NCBI RefSeq assembly: GCF_003097515.1 | Contig: NZ_CP029188.1 | Span: 1,302,001-1,366,000 of the forward strand | DNA from: Streptomyces tirandamycinicus | GTDB taxonomy: Bacteria; Actinomycetota; Actinomycetes; Streptomycetales; Streptomycetaceae | Length of the DNA: 64,000 bases | Reading direction: 5' to 3' | Shown: one piece after another, positions 41,727-51,131 of the stretch | How the letters are laid out: the number at the start of each line of letters is the position of its first letter | Position numbering within the stretch: position 1 is the first letter of the stretch | Notes under the pieces: model-generated | What the model was told of the DNA's origin: nothing | Databases searched by the model: none | What the model saw: only the letters and a program-made list of their open reading frames with translations | Translations under genes and position numbers: made by a program

Positions 41727-42280
41727 GAGAATGAGGCAACAGCCTACATGGACCCGGGGTGGGTGCCGCAAACCAGATCACATGGGACTCCCATGGTGAC
41801 AGGGGTGAGCCGGGGTCAGCGGGGCCCCGGGGGCGTCCGGCGCAAGCCGTCGGCTGGGGGTGCGGCGGGGCAGCGGTGCGACGGGGTGGCGGAGAGCACG
41901 ATCGGGTGCCGACCCAGGCCGGTGCGGCGAGACCGCGCCCGGTGCGGTACCGGGCGCCCGGTACGGAGGGAGCGAGTTGTGGGGAGGGAGCAGGCGCCCC
42001 CGCACGGCCGGGCCGCGGTGCGCATGGGATCGAGGCGCAGGTCGCGCGGCGCGGCACCGTCGGAGGCCCGTGAGCCGAACCGGCCGAGGCGCCGGGCCGG
42101 TCGCGCGGTCGAGACGCCGGACATCGGCGCCCGCCTCCGCCCCTCGGATCCGCGGGCCGCACGGTTCGAGGGGGCATGGCGCAGGCTTGTCACGCGAAGT
42201 GTGAACTCACAGGCTCGTGTGTTCGTCCTTACCCAGTGGGAGAATGAACCGGCAGGGCGGACACGGCACGGGAGAGGGAT
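41727..42280. other. 554-base chromosomal gap
   Basis: No gene, repeat or clear hairpin is seen. It holds the tRNA-Val promoter at its left edge and that of the coiled-coil protein at its right edge. Confidence 0.5.
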
Positions 42281-43651
42281 GTGACGGCGACACACGCACG
42301 GCCGCGCGCAGGGGCGAGCGCGAGAGCGGGTTTCGTGCGTGGGGTGGTTGCACTGGTGCTGATGCCGTTGCCGTTGGTGGTCGCCGCACTTCCGGCCGCG
42401 TTCGCCGGAGGCGGGACACGGCGATGGTTCGGTGGCCGCGGTGACAGCCGGCGGGCCGAGGCCCAGGCCGCGAAGGACGCCGCCGCAGCGGCGTTCTACG
42501 AACTGGACACCGCCCAGCGCGACCTGCGGATCTCCATCGAGACGATCACTGCCGTGGACGGCTCCCCGGGTGCCCGGCGCGCGGTCGAGGAGTTCACCGC
42601 GCTGGGACACCGGATCGACGAGGTCAGCCACGCGTACATCACCGCCGTCGACACGCACGACCTCGACCGGGACGACCTGGACCCGTCGGTGGCGGTGCGT
42701 GCGCGTACGGAGCTGACCGGGGCCAAGGACGAGCTGGTCCGGGTCAGGGGCGAGCTGGAGCGGTTCGCGCAGGGTCTCGGGCCGCTGCTGGAGAAGGCGG
42801 AGACCCAGCTGGCCCGGCTCGCCCCCTCGGTCGAGCGGGCCCGGCAGGCGCTGCTCACCGCGAGCAACGCCCTCGACGACGTGCGCGCCTCGGGTATGCG
42901 CGCGGACGACCTGGCCGCCGGGCTCGCCGCCCTCGCCCCCGAGCTGACCAGGCTCAACGAGGGCGCCGGCCGGCACGGAGTGCCCGAGACCCTGCAGCGC
43001 GCCGACCGGGTGGTGCGGGAGGCCGAGGCGATCCGGGCCGAGGCCGGGCGCCTTCCGGAACGCGCGGCAGAGATCGACAAGCGCCTGGTGTCGCTGCGTA
43101 CCCGAGCCCAGGCCCTCACCACACGCACGGAGGGGGTCGAGCCCGTCCTCAGTGAGCTGCGCCGCCGGTTCGCCGTCGCCTGCTGGCAGGATCTGCAGCC
43201 CGTTCCCGCCCAGGCCGGTGAGGACGTACGCCGCGCCGAGGAGAAGCTCAAGGAAGCCACCAAGGCACGCGACGAACAGCGCTGGCCCGATGCCACGGCC
43301 CTGCTCACCACGGTCCGGGCCCTGCTGAACAGCGTCGACGAGGCCGTCTCGGCCGCCGGTGACCGGCTGCGGCGGCTCGACGCCGTCGCCAAGGACCCGG
43401 AGCAGGAGATCCAGCGCACCCGGTTCGCCATCCGCGACGCCCAGCGCCTCGCCATGGCGGGCCGCAACACCCCCGATCCGCGCCACGCCCGCCCCCTTGA
43501 CGACTGCGTCGCCCGGCTCGATCGCGCGGTCGCCGGTCTCGAGGGACGCCACCCCGACTACTGGCACTTCCTGACCGAGTTGGAAGCGGTCCGGCAGACC
43601 GTGGCCCGCGTCGTGGGCCTGATCCGCAGCGAGCGCGGCCCGGCGGCGTGA
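42281..43651 (+). CDS. Membrane-anchored coiled-coil protein
   Basis: A protein of 456 aa. GGGAGAGGG precedes the GTG. One transmembrane or signal helix (GVVALVLMPLPLVVAALPAA) opens the protein. A short basic stretch follows, then about 380 residues of charged helix rich in Ala, Arg, Glu and Leu with coiled-coil character (GAKDELVRVRGELERFAQGL). I recognise it as a conserved Streptomyces protein of unknown function. An envelope or division-related structural role is only a guess. A strong hairpin lies 52 bases after the stop. Confidence 0.75.
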   Translation: MTATHARPRAGASARAGFVRGVVALVLMPLPLVVAALPAAFAGGGTRRWFGGRGDSRRAEAQAAKDAAAAAFYELDTAQRDLRISIETITAVDGSPGARRAVEEFTALGHRIDEVSHAYITAVDTHDLDRDDLDPSVAVRARTELTGAKDELVRVRGELERFAQGLGPLLEKAETQLARLAPSVERARQALLTASNALDDVRASGMRADDLAAGLAALAPELTRLNEGAGRHGVPETLQRADRVVREAEAIRAEAGRLPERAAEIDKRLVSLRTRAQALTTRTEGVEPVLSELRRRFAVACWQDLQPVPAQAGEDVRRAEEKLKEATKARDEQRWPDATALLTTVRALLNSVDEAVSAAGDRLRRLDAVAKDPEQEIQRTRFAIRDAQRLAMAGRNTPDPRHARPLDDCVARLDRAVAGLEGRHPDYWHFLTELEAVRQTVARVVGLIRSERGPAA

Positions 43652-44098
43652 CCGCCCCGCAGCGGTCGTGCCGTACGGACCGTGGCGTCGAGCCCTTCCC
43701 TCGCCCTGCGCCCGACCGGGCGCAGGGCGCCCACCAGCCGAAACGCCCACCCGCCGGGTAGCCGCCCACACCGCGACCGACCGCGCCCGCGGTCTGGCAC
43801 CGGTCTGTCCCTGTCCGGCACCGCCCGCGCCCCCACGGACCCCGGCCCCTCCACGGCCCGCCCCCTGGCCTGTCTCCGGTCCTCCACCGCCCACCGCACG
43901 CGGGCACTCGGGCCACGGGCTCCATCGGTGACGGTCTGCGCCTGCGCCGGCACGCCACCCATCCCTCCGCGGGGGCGCGGGGCCCCGGCCCACGCCGCCT
44001 CACCCGTTCCGTGTCCCGTTCGTGCGGGATCCCGTTTGTCCGGGTGCCGCGGCGGGCGGATCCTGTAGGGAGGTACGCACGGCCAAAAGGAGGCCGCA
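43652..44098. other. 447-base intergenic stretch
   Basis: Apart from the terminator at 43703-43728 no feature is seen. The right end carries the promoter and AAAAGGAGG site of the DUF4383 gene. Confidence 0.5.
43703..43728. terminator. Hairpin after coiled-coil gene
   Basis: GCCCTGCGCCCG and its reverse complement are separated by two bases, a 12-base-pair stem. Confidence 0.7.
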
Positions 44099-44728
44099 AT
44101 GGCATCCACCAACACGTCGCAGGCCACGCGGCACCCCGGCGGCGGGCGCGTCGCCCTGAACGAGCATCTGCCCGTGGACCACAAGCTCAACCAGGTCTAC
44201 CGCTACGGCGCGGGGCTCATGGGTCTGATCCTGCTGGCCTTCGGGATCCTCGGACTGACGCACAACCTGGGCTTCTTCGACACGGGCAACGACACCGTCG
44301 CGGGTCTGAACACCAACGGCGCGCTGAGCGTGCTGTCCATCTGTGTCGGGCTGCTGCTGTTCGTCGGCATGGTCATCGGCGGGAACTTCGCCTCCACGCT
44401 GAACATGGTGCTCGGCATCCTCTTCATCTTCAGCGGCTTCGTGAACCTGGGGCTGCTGGACACCGACGCCAACTTCCTCAACTTCCGCATCCAGAACGTG
44501 CTCTTCAGCTTCGTCGTGGGGATCATGCTGATGTGGTTCGGCATGTACGGACGGGTGAGCAGCACGCTCCCCCACGACAACCCCTACTGGAAAGCCCGCC
44601 ACCCGGAGGAGGCGGCGAGGGAGGAGCAGGCACGGGCGGAACGGATGGAGAAGGGTCGGATGCAGGCGGGGCGGATGCTGCCGCGCGAGGGTTCGGAGTC
44701 CGGTCGCCAGGAACGACCGCCCGGCTAA
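44099..44728 (+). CDS. DUF4383 membrane protein
   Basis: A protein of 209 aa. AAAAGGAGG precedes the ATG. NEHLPVDHKLNQVYRYGAGL leads to four helices (MGLILLAFGILGLTH, LSVLSICVGLLLFVGMVIG, LNMVLGILFIFSGFVNL, VLFSFVVGIMLMWFGMYGR). This is the DUF4383 layout with its conserved D-H-x-L-N-x-V-Y-R-x-G. The tail is Glu/Arg/Met-rich. Function unknown. FmdB-like gene follows after nine bases. Confidence 0.85.
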   Translation: MASTNTSQATRHPGGGRVALNEHLPVDHKLNQVYRYGAGLMGLILLAFGILGLTHNLGFFDTGNDTVAGLNTNGALSVLSICVGLLLFVGMVIGGNFASTLNMVLGILFIFSGFVNLGLLDTDANFLNFRIQNVLFSFVVGIMLMWFGMYGRVSSTLPHDNPYWKARHPEEAAREEQARAERMEKGRMQAGRMLPREGSESGRQERPPG

Positions 44729-44737
44729 TCTGTCCCC

Positions 44738-44959
44738 ATGCCCCGTTACGAGTACCGCTGCCGTACCTGCGACGACACCTTCGAGCTGAGCCGGCCCATG
44801 GCCGAGTCCTCCGCTCCCGCACCCTGCCCCGCAGGGCACGAGGACACCGTGAAGCTGCTCTCGGCGGTCGCCGTGGGCGGGACGAGCACGGGGCCGGCGC
44901 CTGCGCCGACCGGGGGTGGCGGTGGTGGTGGTTGCTGCGGGGGCGGCTGCTGCGGCTGA
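44738..44959 (+). CDS. FmdB-family zinc-ribbon protein
   Basis: A protein of 73 aa. MPRYEYRCRTCDDTFELSRP is the FmdB signature with its first CxxC. A second site CPAGHED follows. The C-terminus is Gly/Cys-rich (GGGGCCGGGCCG), common in Streptomyces members. The original FmdB was proposed as a regulator. Here function is unknown. Probably cotranscribed with the DUF4383 gene. Confidence 0.85.
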   Translation: MPRYEYRCRTCDDTFELSRPMAESSAPAPCPAGHEDTVKLLSAVAVGGTSTGPAPAPTGGGGGGGCCGGGCCG

Positions 44960-45075
44960 ACGACTGACGGCGGACAGCCGACGACCGATGACCGATGGCT
45001 GTCGGTTGTCGGCCTGACAGTCGACGACTGACATCTGACGGCTGACAGCTGACAGCTGACAGAAAGTGTCAGCGG
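44960..45075. repeat. Short GCTGACA/GACTGAC repeats
   Basis: Units such as GCTGACA and GACGACTGAC recur, ending in CTGACAGCTGACAGCTGACA at about 45043-45062. It lies between the convergent FmdB and HAD genes and may form a terminator-like structure. No gene. Confidence 0.6.
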
Positions 45076-45216
45076 GCATCTGCTGGGCAGAGTGCCGGGC
45101 CCCGACACGGCATTCGTCCGTACGCCCGCCACCCGCCCGCACAGCGTCCCGCTTCGACGCCTGCACGTCCGCTCGCCCGTTTTCCGACCGGCCCGCCTGC
45201 CAGCCGGCCCGCCCGC

Positions 45217-46176
45217 CTACGGCGCGGCCGGCGCCCCCACCCCGCCCGGTGCCGGCAGTGTCGCGGGAGCATCCGTCGCGGGCGCATCCGTCGGGGGCTC
45301 GGCGGGCCCGGGTCCGGTACCGGCGTGCGCGCCGGTATCCGTTCCCGTCCTCCCCTCCACTCCGCGCGCCGCTTCCGTGACCGTCGCCCTGAACCGGCGC
45401 AGGATCTCCTCCCCCGCCTCGACCCCCCTCTCCGCGAGGGCGGTCACATGCCGGGGCGCCCAGTCAGTGTCGGCGAGTTCACCGTGACCGGGGCGCCAGG
45501 CGTGGTCGGCGGCCAGCAGCAGATCGGCGTCAAGGAGGGAGTCGCCCGCCGCGAGCACGCGCTCGGCTCCCGTGCGCCGCACCAGTTCACGGACGGCCGC
45601 GCTCTTGGTGAGTGGCTTCGGCACGGCGTAGACCTTGCGCCCCTGCAGGGAGACCGTCCAGCCCTTCGTCTCCGCCCAGGCGGAGAGTTCCGTGGTCCAG
45701 TCGTCCGGGAGGAGCGAGCGCTCCACGACGAGATAGGCGAAGAGGTCCTCGGCGACCCGCTCCTTGAGCAGCCATGCCGGGTCCGCGGCGTCGAGCAGAT
45801 GGGTGCGGACCTCGGCGAGGGAGGCGCACTCGTCCGCGAGTCTGGCGGCCACCGCGCGCCGCCAGTCGCGGTCGGACTCGCCGTCGACCAGCAGATGGCC
45901 GCCGTTGGCGCAGATCGCGTACCGGGAGACGGGGCCGGGGAGCCGGATCCTGGCGTACTGCTCGCGGGTGCGGGTCGTCGTCGGTACGAAGACGGCGTCG
46001 GCGGCGAGTTCGCCGAGCAGCGCGGCGGCGGCCTCCGTCATGTACGACAGCGGCTTGCTCTCGTACACCTCGACGCACAGCAGCCGTGGCGCCAGGGCGT
46101 CGGGCACGGTGAGTTGCAGTGCGGCCGCGGAGTAGATGAGCGTCCGGTCGAGGTCGCTGGTGATCAGGGAGGTCAC
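45217..46176 (-). CDS. HAD-family hydrolase of the ter module
   Basis: A protein of 319 aa from a GTG at 46176. HAD motif I is SLITSDLDRTLIY. The cap region carries RYAICANGGHLLVDGES, motif III is near PKPLTKSAAVRELV and motif IV reads VLAAGDSLLDADLLL. This is the Cof-like HAD linked to TerD operons. It may dephosphorylate a nucleotide-like metabolite made by the neighbouring PRTase genes, which is inferred. The tail after residue 275 is Pro/Ala/Thr-rich. It overlaps the upstream gene by four bases. Confidence 0.85.
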   Translation of the reverse strand: MTSLITSDLDRTLIYSAAALQLTVPDALAPRLLCVEVYESKPLSYMTEAAAALLGELAADAVFVPTTTRTREQYARIRLPGPVSRYAICANGGHLLVDGESDRDWRRAVAARLADECASLAEVRTHLLDAADPAWLLKERVAEDLFAYLVVERSLLPDDWTTELSAWAETKGWTVSLQGRKVYAVPKPLTKSAAVRELVRRTGAERVLAAGDSLLDADLLLAADHAWRPGHGELADTDWAPRHVTALAERGVEAGEEILRRFRATVTEAARGVEGRTGTDTGAHAGTGPGPAEPPTDAPATDAPATLPAPGGVGAPAAP

Positions 46177-48815
46177 GGCGCCGCCACCGCCTTGCCGTCC
46201 GCGCCGGTCGCTCCGCGGGTGAAACGGGGGTGGATCAGGCCGACGCAGCTGTAGGGCAGGTCGTCGACCTCCTCGACGGGTACGCCGCGCTGCTCGGCCA
46301 GTAGGCGTACGTGGTCCAGGTCGGTGCCCGCGCCGCGCTTGGCGAGGATCCTCCAGGGGACGCGGCGCAGCAGCACCCGGGTGGTCTCGCCGACGCCCGG
46401 CTTGACGAGGTTGACGTCGTGGATGCCGTAGTCCTCGCTGATCCGCTCCACCGCGGCCCAGCCGGCCCAGGTGGGCGCGCGGTCCGCGGCGAGCAGTTCC
46501 TTCACGTCGGCGTCGACGGCTCCGGCCACCTCGTCGAAGCACGCCTCGACGGTGTCGAGGAAGTGTCCGGACACGTCGGCGGCGGCGAGTTCGCGGTAGT
46601 ACTTCGCGCCGTGGAAGTCGTGCGGCCCGACCAGGTCGGCGCGCAGGACGGTGCGCGAGACCAGCCCGGACACCGTGGAGTTGAGGCAGGCGGAGGGGAT
46701 GAGGAAGTCCTCGCGGGTGCCGTACGTCCGGACGCAGCCGCCGGGGTCGGCGAGCACCGCGATCTCCGGGACGAAGCCGTCGAACCCGCTGAGCGCGGCG
46801 GTGAGTTCGCGGGTGATGGCGCCCTTGCCCGTCCAGCCGTCGACGAACACCACGTCGGCCGGGTCGTGGTGGGCGGCGAGCCAGCGCAGCGCGTTGGCGT
46901 CGATGCCGCGGCCGCGGACGATGGAGACGGCGTAGTGGGGCAGGTCGAGGCCGTGGCGGTGACGGGCCCAGCGGCGCATCAGCACGCCGACGGGTGTGCC
47001 GGCGCGTGCCAGTGAGACCAGGACGGGGCGGCGCTCGTGGGGAGGGGTGCCGGGACGGTGGCGCTGCGGGTGCTCGGCGAGGACGGTGTCGGTGACGGCT
47101 CCCACGGCGCGGGCGATCCGGGCGGCGGAGGTGTCCAGGGCGGCGTGGAAGAGTGCCTGGTACGCGTCGCTGGGCTGGTACTCGACGGGCAGCGATTCGG
47201 CGTAGTGCGCGCCACCGCTCTGTATCGCCTCCTCGCGCTCCTCGGTGGGCGCCTCGAGTTCGGCGTCCGAGAGGTCCTGCAGCAGCCAGCCGACCTCGTC
47301 GGGCGGGTAGGAGGAGAACTCGGGTCCGCGGAGCGGCTCGGGCAGCATGGGTTCCTTTCCGGAAGCGGGTACGCGGCCGTCGGGTACGTAGCTGGGGACG
47401 ACGGCGAGCACGACGTGCGGTATGTGCGCGGCGAGCTGTGCGAGCAGTCCGTCCGGGGCGTGCAGGGCGGCCGTGTCGGCGGCCGAGTCCACGACGGCGA
47501 CGACGGCGTCGAAGCCCGCGCCGGCGACGTTGTAGGCGTACCGTTCGCCCGGTCCGTCGGCCGGTTCGTCGTGGGCGGGGAAGACCAGCCGGGTGCGTAT
47601 GGCGTAGCCGGGGTCGTCGACGGCGAGTACGGGGGACCGCGTGGTCGTGGAGTAGCGCACCTCGCGCGCGCCGCCGCACCGCTCCAGTTCGAGCGCCAGC
47701 CGCAGCGGCGCGTACATCAGCTCCTCGGAGCCGAGCACGAGGACCCGCGGGGGGTTGTCCGTTTCCGGCGGCGTGGCGGCGGCCGTACGCCTCCCTTCGC
47801 GGCCGGGCTCCACCGCCGGGTGGCCGTCGGCCAGGGCTTCCGCGACGCGGTGCGCCATGGCGGGCAGGGCCGCCTCCAGTTCGGCGCGGTGCGCGGGTGT
47901 GAAGCCGTGCCGGCCGCCGTCGGGGACGCCCGCGGGCCAGCCGAGGTCCAGGCGCACGATGCGCGGGGCCCGTGAGGTGTGCGGGGCGAGTGAGGCGGCG
48001 CATGCGGCGTCCCACCCGGCGGGCACCGGGCCGCCCCCGGACACCGGGCCGCTTCCGGACACCGGGCCGCCGCCGGGTACGGGAGCCGTGCCTCCGGTCT
48101 CGTGGGCCGCGACCAGGGCCCGGCCCTTCTCCAGGACGCCCTCCGGGAGGCTGATCGTGCCGCCGGCGTGCGCCACCAGGTCGATACGTGCGCCGATCTC
48201 CTGTGCGAAGGCGTCCAGCCGGCCCAGGTCCTCGGCCGAGCGCATGTCGACGAGGGCGACGACGACGTACCGGGCGCGCGGATGGCGGGCGTGGAGGTCG
48301 CCGATGGTGTTGAGGACGGTGTTGCCGGTGGAGAACTCGTCGTCCACGAGGACCAGCGGCCCTCCATTGGCCAGCAGCTTCGGGTCCTCGGGCAGCAGCA
48401 GGTGCGAGGTGGCGTGGGAGTGGGACTCCTCGAAGCCGCCGGCCCGGCCGACACCGTCGACGGGGCGCCGGGTGGAGTGGAGGTACGGCGCGAGGGCCAG
48501 GCCGTCGGCGACCGCGTGGCCGAGGCCGGTCGCCGTCTCCGCGTAGCCCAGTACGACGGCCCGCGCGGCCTCGTCACGGCCGAGGAGGTCACGGACGCGC
48601 AGGCCGAGCTCGTACCCGTGGCCGTACACGACGGACGGCTTCTGCGGCACGTGCTTGCCGAGCACGTGCGACACCAGCAGGTGCGCGCGCTTGGGGTTGC
48701 GCCGCAGAGCCAGGCCGAGCAGCTCCTTCAGCCCGTCGTCGCCGACGAGCTCCACGCCCAGTCGCTGGGAGACCCAGCTGCCCGACCACACCACTTCTTC
48801 GTCTTCCTCCCTCAT
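46173..48815 (-). CDS. PRTase-TRSP-StiP fusion protein of the ter module
   Basis: A protein of 880 aa with fused units. Residues 1-230 are a phosphoribosyltransferase: LLVSHVLGKHVPQKPSVVYG, and the PRPP loop LVLVDDEFSTGNTVLNTIGD. Residues 290-500 are a TRSP-like domain (PRVLVLGSEELMYAPLRLAL). The C-terminal 370 residues match StiP: PVLVSLARAGTPVGVLMRRW then PADVVFVDGWTGKGAITREL, a second PRPP loop-like motif. In many genomes PRTase-TRSP and StiP are separate genes. These modules are thought to make a nucleoside-like product in the TerD stress system. The start overlaps the upstream stop by one base. Confidence 0.85.
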   Translation of the reverse strand: MREEDEEVVWSGSWVSQRLGVELVGDDGLKELLGLALRRNPKRAHLLVSHVLGKHVPQKPSVVYGHGYELGLRVRDLLGRDEAARAVVLGYAETATGLGHAVADGLALAPYLHSTRRPVDGVGRAGGFEESHSHATSHLLLPEDPKLLANGGPLVLVDDEFSTGNTVLNTIGDLHARHPRARYVVVALVDMRSAEDLGRLDAFAQEIGARIDLVAHAGGTISLPEGVLEKGRALVAAHETGGTAPVPGGGPVSGSGPVSGGGPVPAGWDAACAASLAPHTSRAPRIVRLDLGWPAGVPDGGRHGFTPAHRAELEAALPAMAHRVAEALADGHPAVEPGREGRRTAAATPPETDNPPRVLVLGSEELMYAPLRLALELERCGGAREVRYSTTTRSPVLAVDDPGYAIRTRLVFPAHDEPADGPGERYAYNVAGAGFDAVVAVVDSAADTAALHAPDGLLAQLAAHIPHVVLAVVPSYVPDGRVPASGKEPMLPEPLRGPEFSSYPPDEVGWLLQDLSDAELEAPTEEREEAIQSGGAHYAESLPVEYQPSDAYQALFHAALDTSAARIARAVGAVTDTVLAEHPQRHRPGTPPHERRPVLVSLARAGTPVGVLMRRWARHRHGLDLPHYAVSIVRGRGIDANALRWLAAHHDPADVVFVDGWTGKGAITRELTAALSGFDGFVPEIAVLADPGGCVRTYGTREDFLIPSACLNSTVSGLVSRTVLRADLVGPHDFHGAKYYRELAAADVSGHFLDTVEACFDEVAGAVDADVKELLAADRAPTWAGWAAVERISEDYGIHDVNLVKPGVGETTRVLLRRVPWRILAKRGAGTDLDHVRLLAEQRGVPVEEVDDLPYSCVGLIHPRFTRGATGADGKAVAAP

Positions 48816-49978
48816 CAGCCTGCCAGACCCGCGGTCAGCAGCTCCACGAAGCCGACGTCCTCCCGTGCGACGCCGAAGGCCTCGGCGCGCCGGAGAGTGC
48901 GTTCCGCCCAGGCGCGGTGCGGCTTCACCTCGTTCATCTTGTTCGTGTAGGCCGAGCGCATCACTCCGCCGCCTCCCCGCTCCGGGCGAAGGATGTCCTG
49001 CGCGTCACTGAACTCCTCGTGACTGACCACTGACAGAGCGTGGACGGGCAGCACGTGCGAGGGGTGGATGCAGGTCTTGCCGAGGAGGCCGTTGGCGCGG
49101 TCCAGCTCGATCTCGCGGAGCAGCCCGTCGAGGTCGTGCTCGATCAGTGCCGTGCGCAGCTTCTCGGCCCGTACCTCCAGGAAGGGGCTGCGGCGCAGCT
49201 GCGGCTTGAAGATGCGCTCCTGGAGGCGGAAGTACTCCCAGACCGGGCCGGTGATGGTGAAACCGGTGCCGTCGGCGCGCCCCAGGACGTTGACGACGTC
49301 CGCGATGACGCCGGCGACGATCTGGACGTCGTAGGCGGTCATGTCGGGCGAGCGGCGCAGCCCGTAGGCGGAGCAGAAGTCGGTGACACCCAGGCGCAGG
49401 GCGAGGATCCGGTCGCGGTGGCGGCCGACGGAGCGGGCGATGCCGGTCAGGGTCTCGTACCGGGTCTCCAGGTGGAGGAGTTCGGGCGATTCGAGCACCG
49501 GCATCACGTAGAGCATGCGGCCGGTCACGGATTCGGCGGCGGAGACAGCCTCCATGAAGGGTCCGCCCCGGTCCTCGGTGAACTTGGGAAGTACGAAACC
49601 GGACAACAGCCGGCTCGCCGGGCCGAGCCGCCGGACGAGGTCCTCGATCTGGCCGGGTTCGCGCACCCGGACGAACAGCAGCGGGATCTCGGCCCCGCGC
49701 GCGTCGAGGTCGGCGAACTGGCGGACGAGGTTCTCCTCGGCGGCGCAGACTTCGGCGTCGTCGATGGAATCCTCCAGGCAGAGCACCATGGAGACCACTC
49801 CGCGCGCGGCCTGCTTGAGCACGTCGTCCGCGAGGCGGCGCCGGGTCGCGGGGCTGTAGAGCGTGGCGCCGAGCGCCACGGAGAGCATGTCCGCGGGAGA
49901 GTCGGCGTCGAACTCGGCCGGCTCCTGATGGAACAGTTCCTTCCGGGCAATGGCCGGGATATGACCGAAATGCCGCAT
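48815..49978 (-). CDS. HpcH/HpaI aldolase / citrate-lyase-like protein of the ter module
   Basis: A protein of 387 aa. GGGGGAC precedes the ATG at 49978. The product has the TIM-barrel lyase look: VVSMVLCLEDSIDDAEV holds the metal-site Asp, LFVRVREPGQIEDLV and GFVLPKFTEDRGGPF the Lys/Phe strand, and GLLGKTCIHPSHV the C-terminal substrate motif. It is the first gene of the minus-strand operon with the PRTase-StiP and HAD genes. The reaction is unknown; carbon-carbon cleavage or formation is expected by family. Confidence 0.85.
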   Translation of the reverse strand: MRHFGHIPAIARKELFHQEPAEFDADSPADMLSVALGATLYSPATRRRLADDVLKQAARGVVSMVLCLEDSIDDAEVCAAEENLVRQFADLDARGAEIPLLFVRVREPGQIEDLVRRLGPASRLLSGFVLPKFTEDRGGPFMEAVSAAESVTGRMLYVMPVLESPELLHLETRYETLTGIARSVGRHRDRILALRLGVTDFCSAYGLRRSPDMTAYDVQIVAGVIADVVNVLGRADGTGFTITGPVWEYFRLQERIFKPQLRRSPFLEVRAEKLRTALIEHDLDGLLREIELDRANGLLGKTCIHPSHVLPVHALSVVSHEEFSDAQDILRPERGGGGVMRSAYTNKMNEVKPHRAWAERTLRRAEAFGVAREDVGFVELLTAGLAG

Positions 49979-50182
49979 ATAAGTCCCCCGTACTGCCTGG
50001 GCGGCACTGTGGTGTGGGTGGCCGGTAATAGTACGTAGGGACAGGTGTCGCGAGTTCCCCGGCCATATGAACTCCAGGTAACTCGTGCGCTTCGGTCCCC
50101 GACTCAGCCTGCCCTCCGCCCCCGCATGACATGCCCGACCGGTCCACCCCCGCGTTGTCCGCACGGGGCGCGGGAGGGCAGG

Positions 50183-51073
50183 ATGACGGGCATGACGCAC
50201 GCGATGCCGAAGGGCTCCAACGTTCCGCTCGGAGCGACCTCGATCCGGGCCGTGCTGCGCTGGACTCCCGGCGCCGGAGTCCCGGACGTGGACGCCTCGG
50301 CGCTCCTGCTGGGCTCCGACGGCCGTGTGCGCGCGGACGAGGACTTCGTCTTCTACAACCAGCCCCGGCACCCCTCCGGGTTCGTGCGGCTGCTCCCCAA
50401 GAAGCGCACCGCCGAGGGACTCACCGACACGGTCCAGGCGGACGTCGGCTCCCTCGACGCCTCCGTGGACCAGGTGGTGCTCGCGGCGTCGTCCGACGGG
50501 GGCACCTTCTCCGGGGTCCCCGACCTGCGGATCGTGCTGTACGACGCCGCAGTGCCGGACGGCGAGCCGCTGGCCGTGTTCGACGTGCGGGCGGAGACGG
50601 GCGAGGAGACCGCGGTCATCTGCGGCGAGCTGTACCGGCGCGGCGACGGCTGGAAGTTCCGCGCGGTGGGGCAGGGCTATCCCACCGGGCTGATCGGTCT
50701 GGCCACGGCCTTCGGCATCTCGGTGGACGACAGCGAGCCATCCGCCACGGCGTCCGCACCCGATCCCGCGACGCAGGCACAGACACCGGCCCCGGCACAG
50801 GCACAGGCACACACGCAGGCACAGCAGGCCCAGGCGCAGGCTCAGACGCAGGCACAGACGCAGGCACAGGCGCCGTCGCAGCCCGAGCCCCCGTCGCCGG
50901 ATCGGACCCCTCCGCAGCCCGGTCCGCACGCCGAGCCGTCGTACGGGTACCCCCAGCCGGCGTCCGGGGCGGCACAGCCCGCGTACGGCTACCCGCAGCC
51001 CGCGGCCGCGGCCGGTCCCGCGCCCGACCCGGACTTCCGGCTGCCGCCGATGGGACCGCAGTTCCTCTCGTAG
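50183..51073 (+). CDS. TerD-family protein with Ala/Gln-rich linker
   Basis: A protein of 296 aa. GGAGGG precedes the ATG. Residues 5-185 are a TerD domain: [35 protein letters not shown] with part of the Ca-binding DxDASA motif, and [21 protein letters not shown] linker of AQAQTQ units at about 195-235 and a Pro/Tyr-rich tail with two GYPQP units follow. TerD domains bind calcium and act in envelope and oxidative stress. The gene is divergent from the HpcH/StiP/HAD operon, sharing a 204-base promoter region. Confidence 0.88.
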   Translation: MTGMTHAMPKGSNVPLGATSIRAVLRWTPGAGVPDVDASALLLGSDGRVRADEDFVFYNQPRHPSGFVRLLPKKRTAEGLTDTVQADVGSLDASVDQVVLAASSDGGTFSGVPDLRIVLYDAAVPDGEPLAVFDVRAETGEETAVICGELYRRGDGWKFRAVGQGYPTGLIGLATAFGISVDDSEPSATASAPDPATQAQTPAPAQAQAHTQAQQAQAQAQTQAQTQAQAPSQPEPPSPDRTPPQPGPHAEPSYGYPQPASGAAQPAYGYPQPAAAAGPAPDPDFRLPPMGPQFLS

Positions 51074-51131
51074 CCGCCGGGCGCAGGCGGCCGGCGCCCC
51101 GCGGAGGGCGGGGAGACCGGCCGGCCGGGGC

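Noticed and set aside
45066..45380. Plus-strand frames opposite the HAD tail
   Set aside because: Composition is Arg/Pro/Ser-rich, with no ribosome site. The minus-strand HAD frame explains the region.
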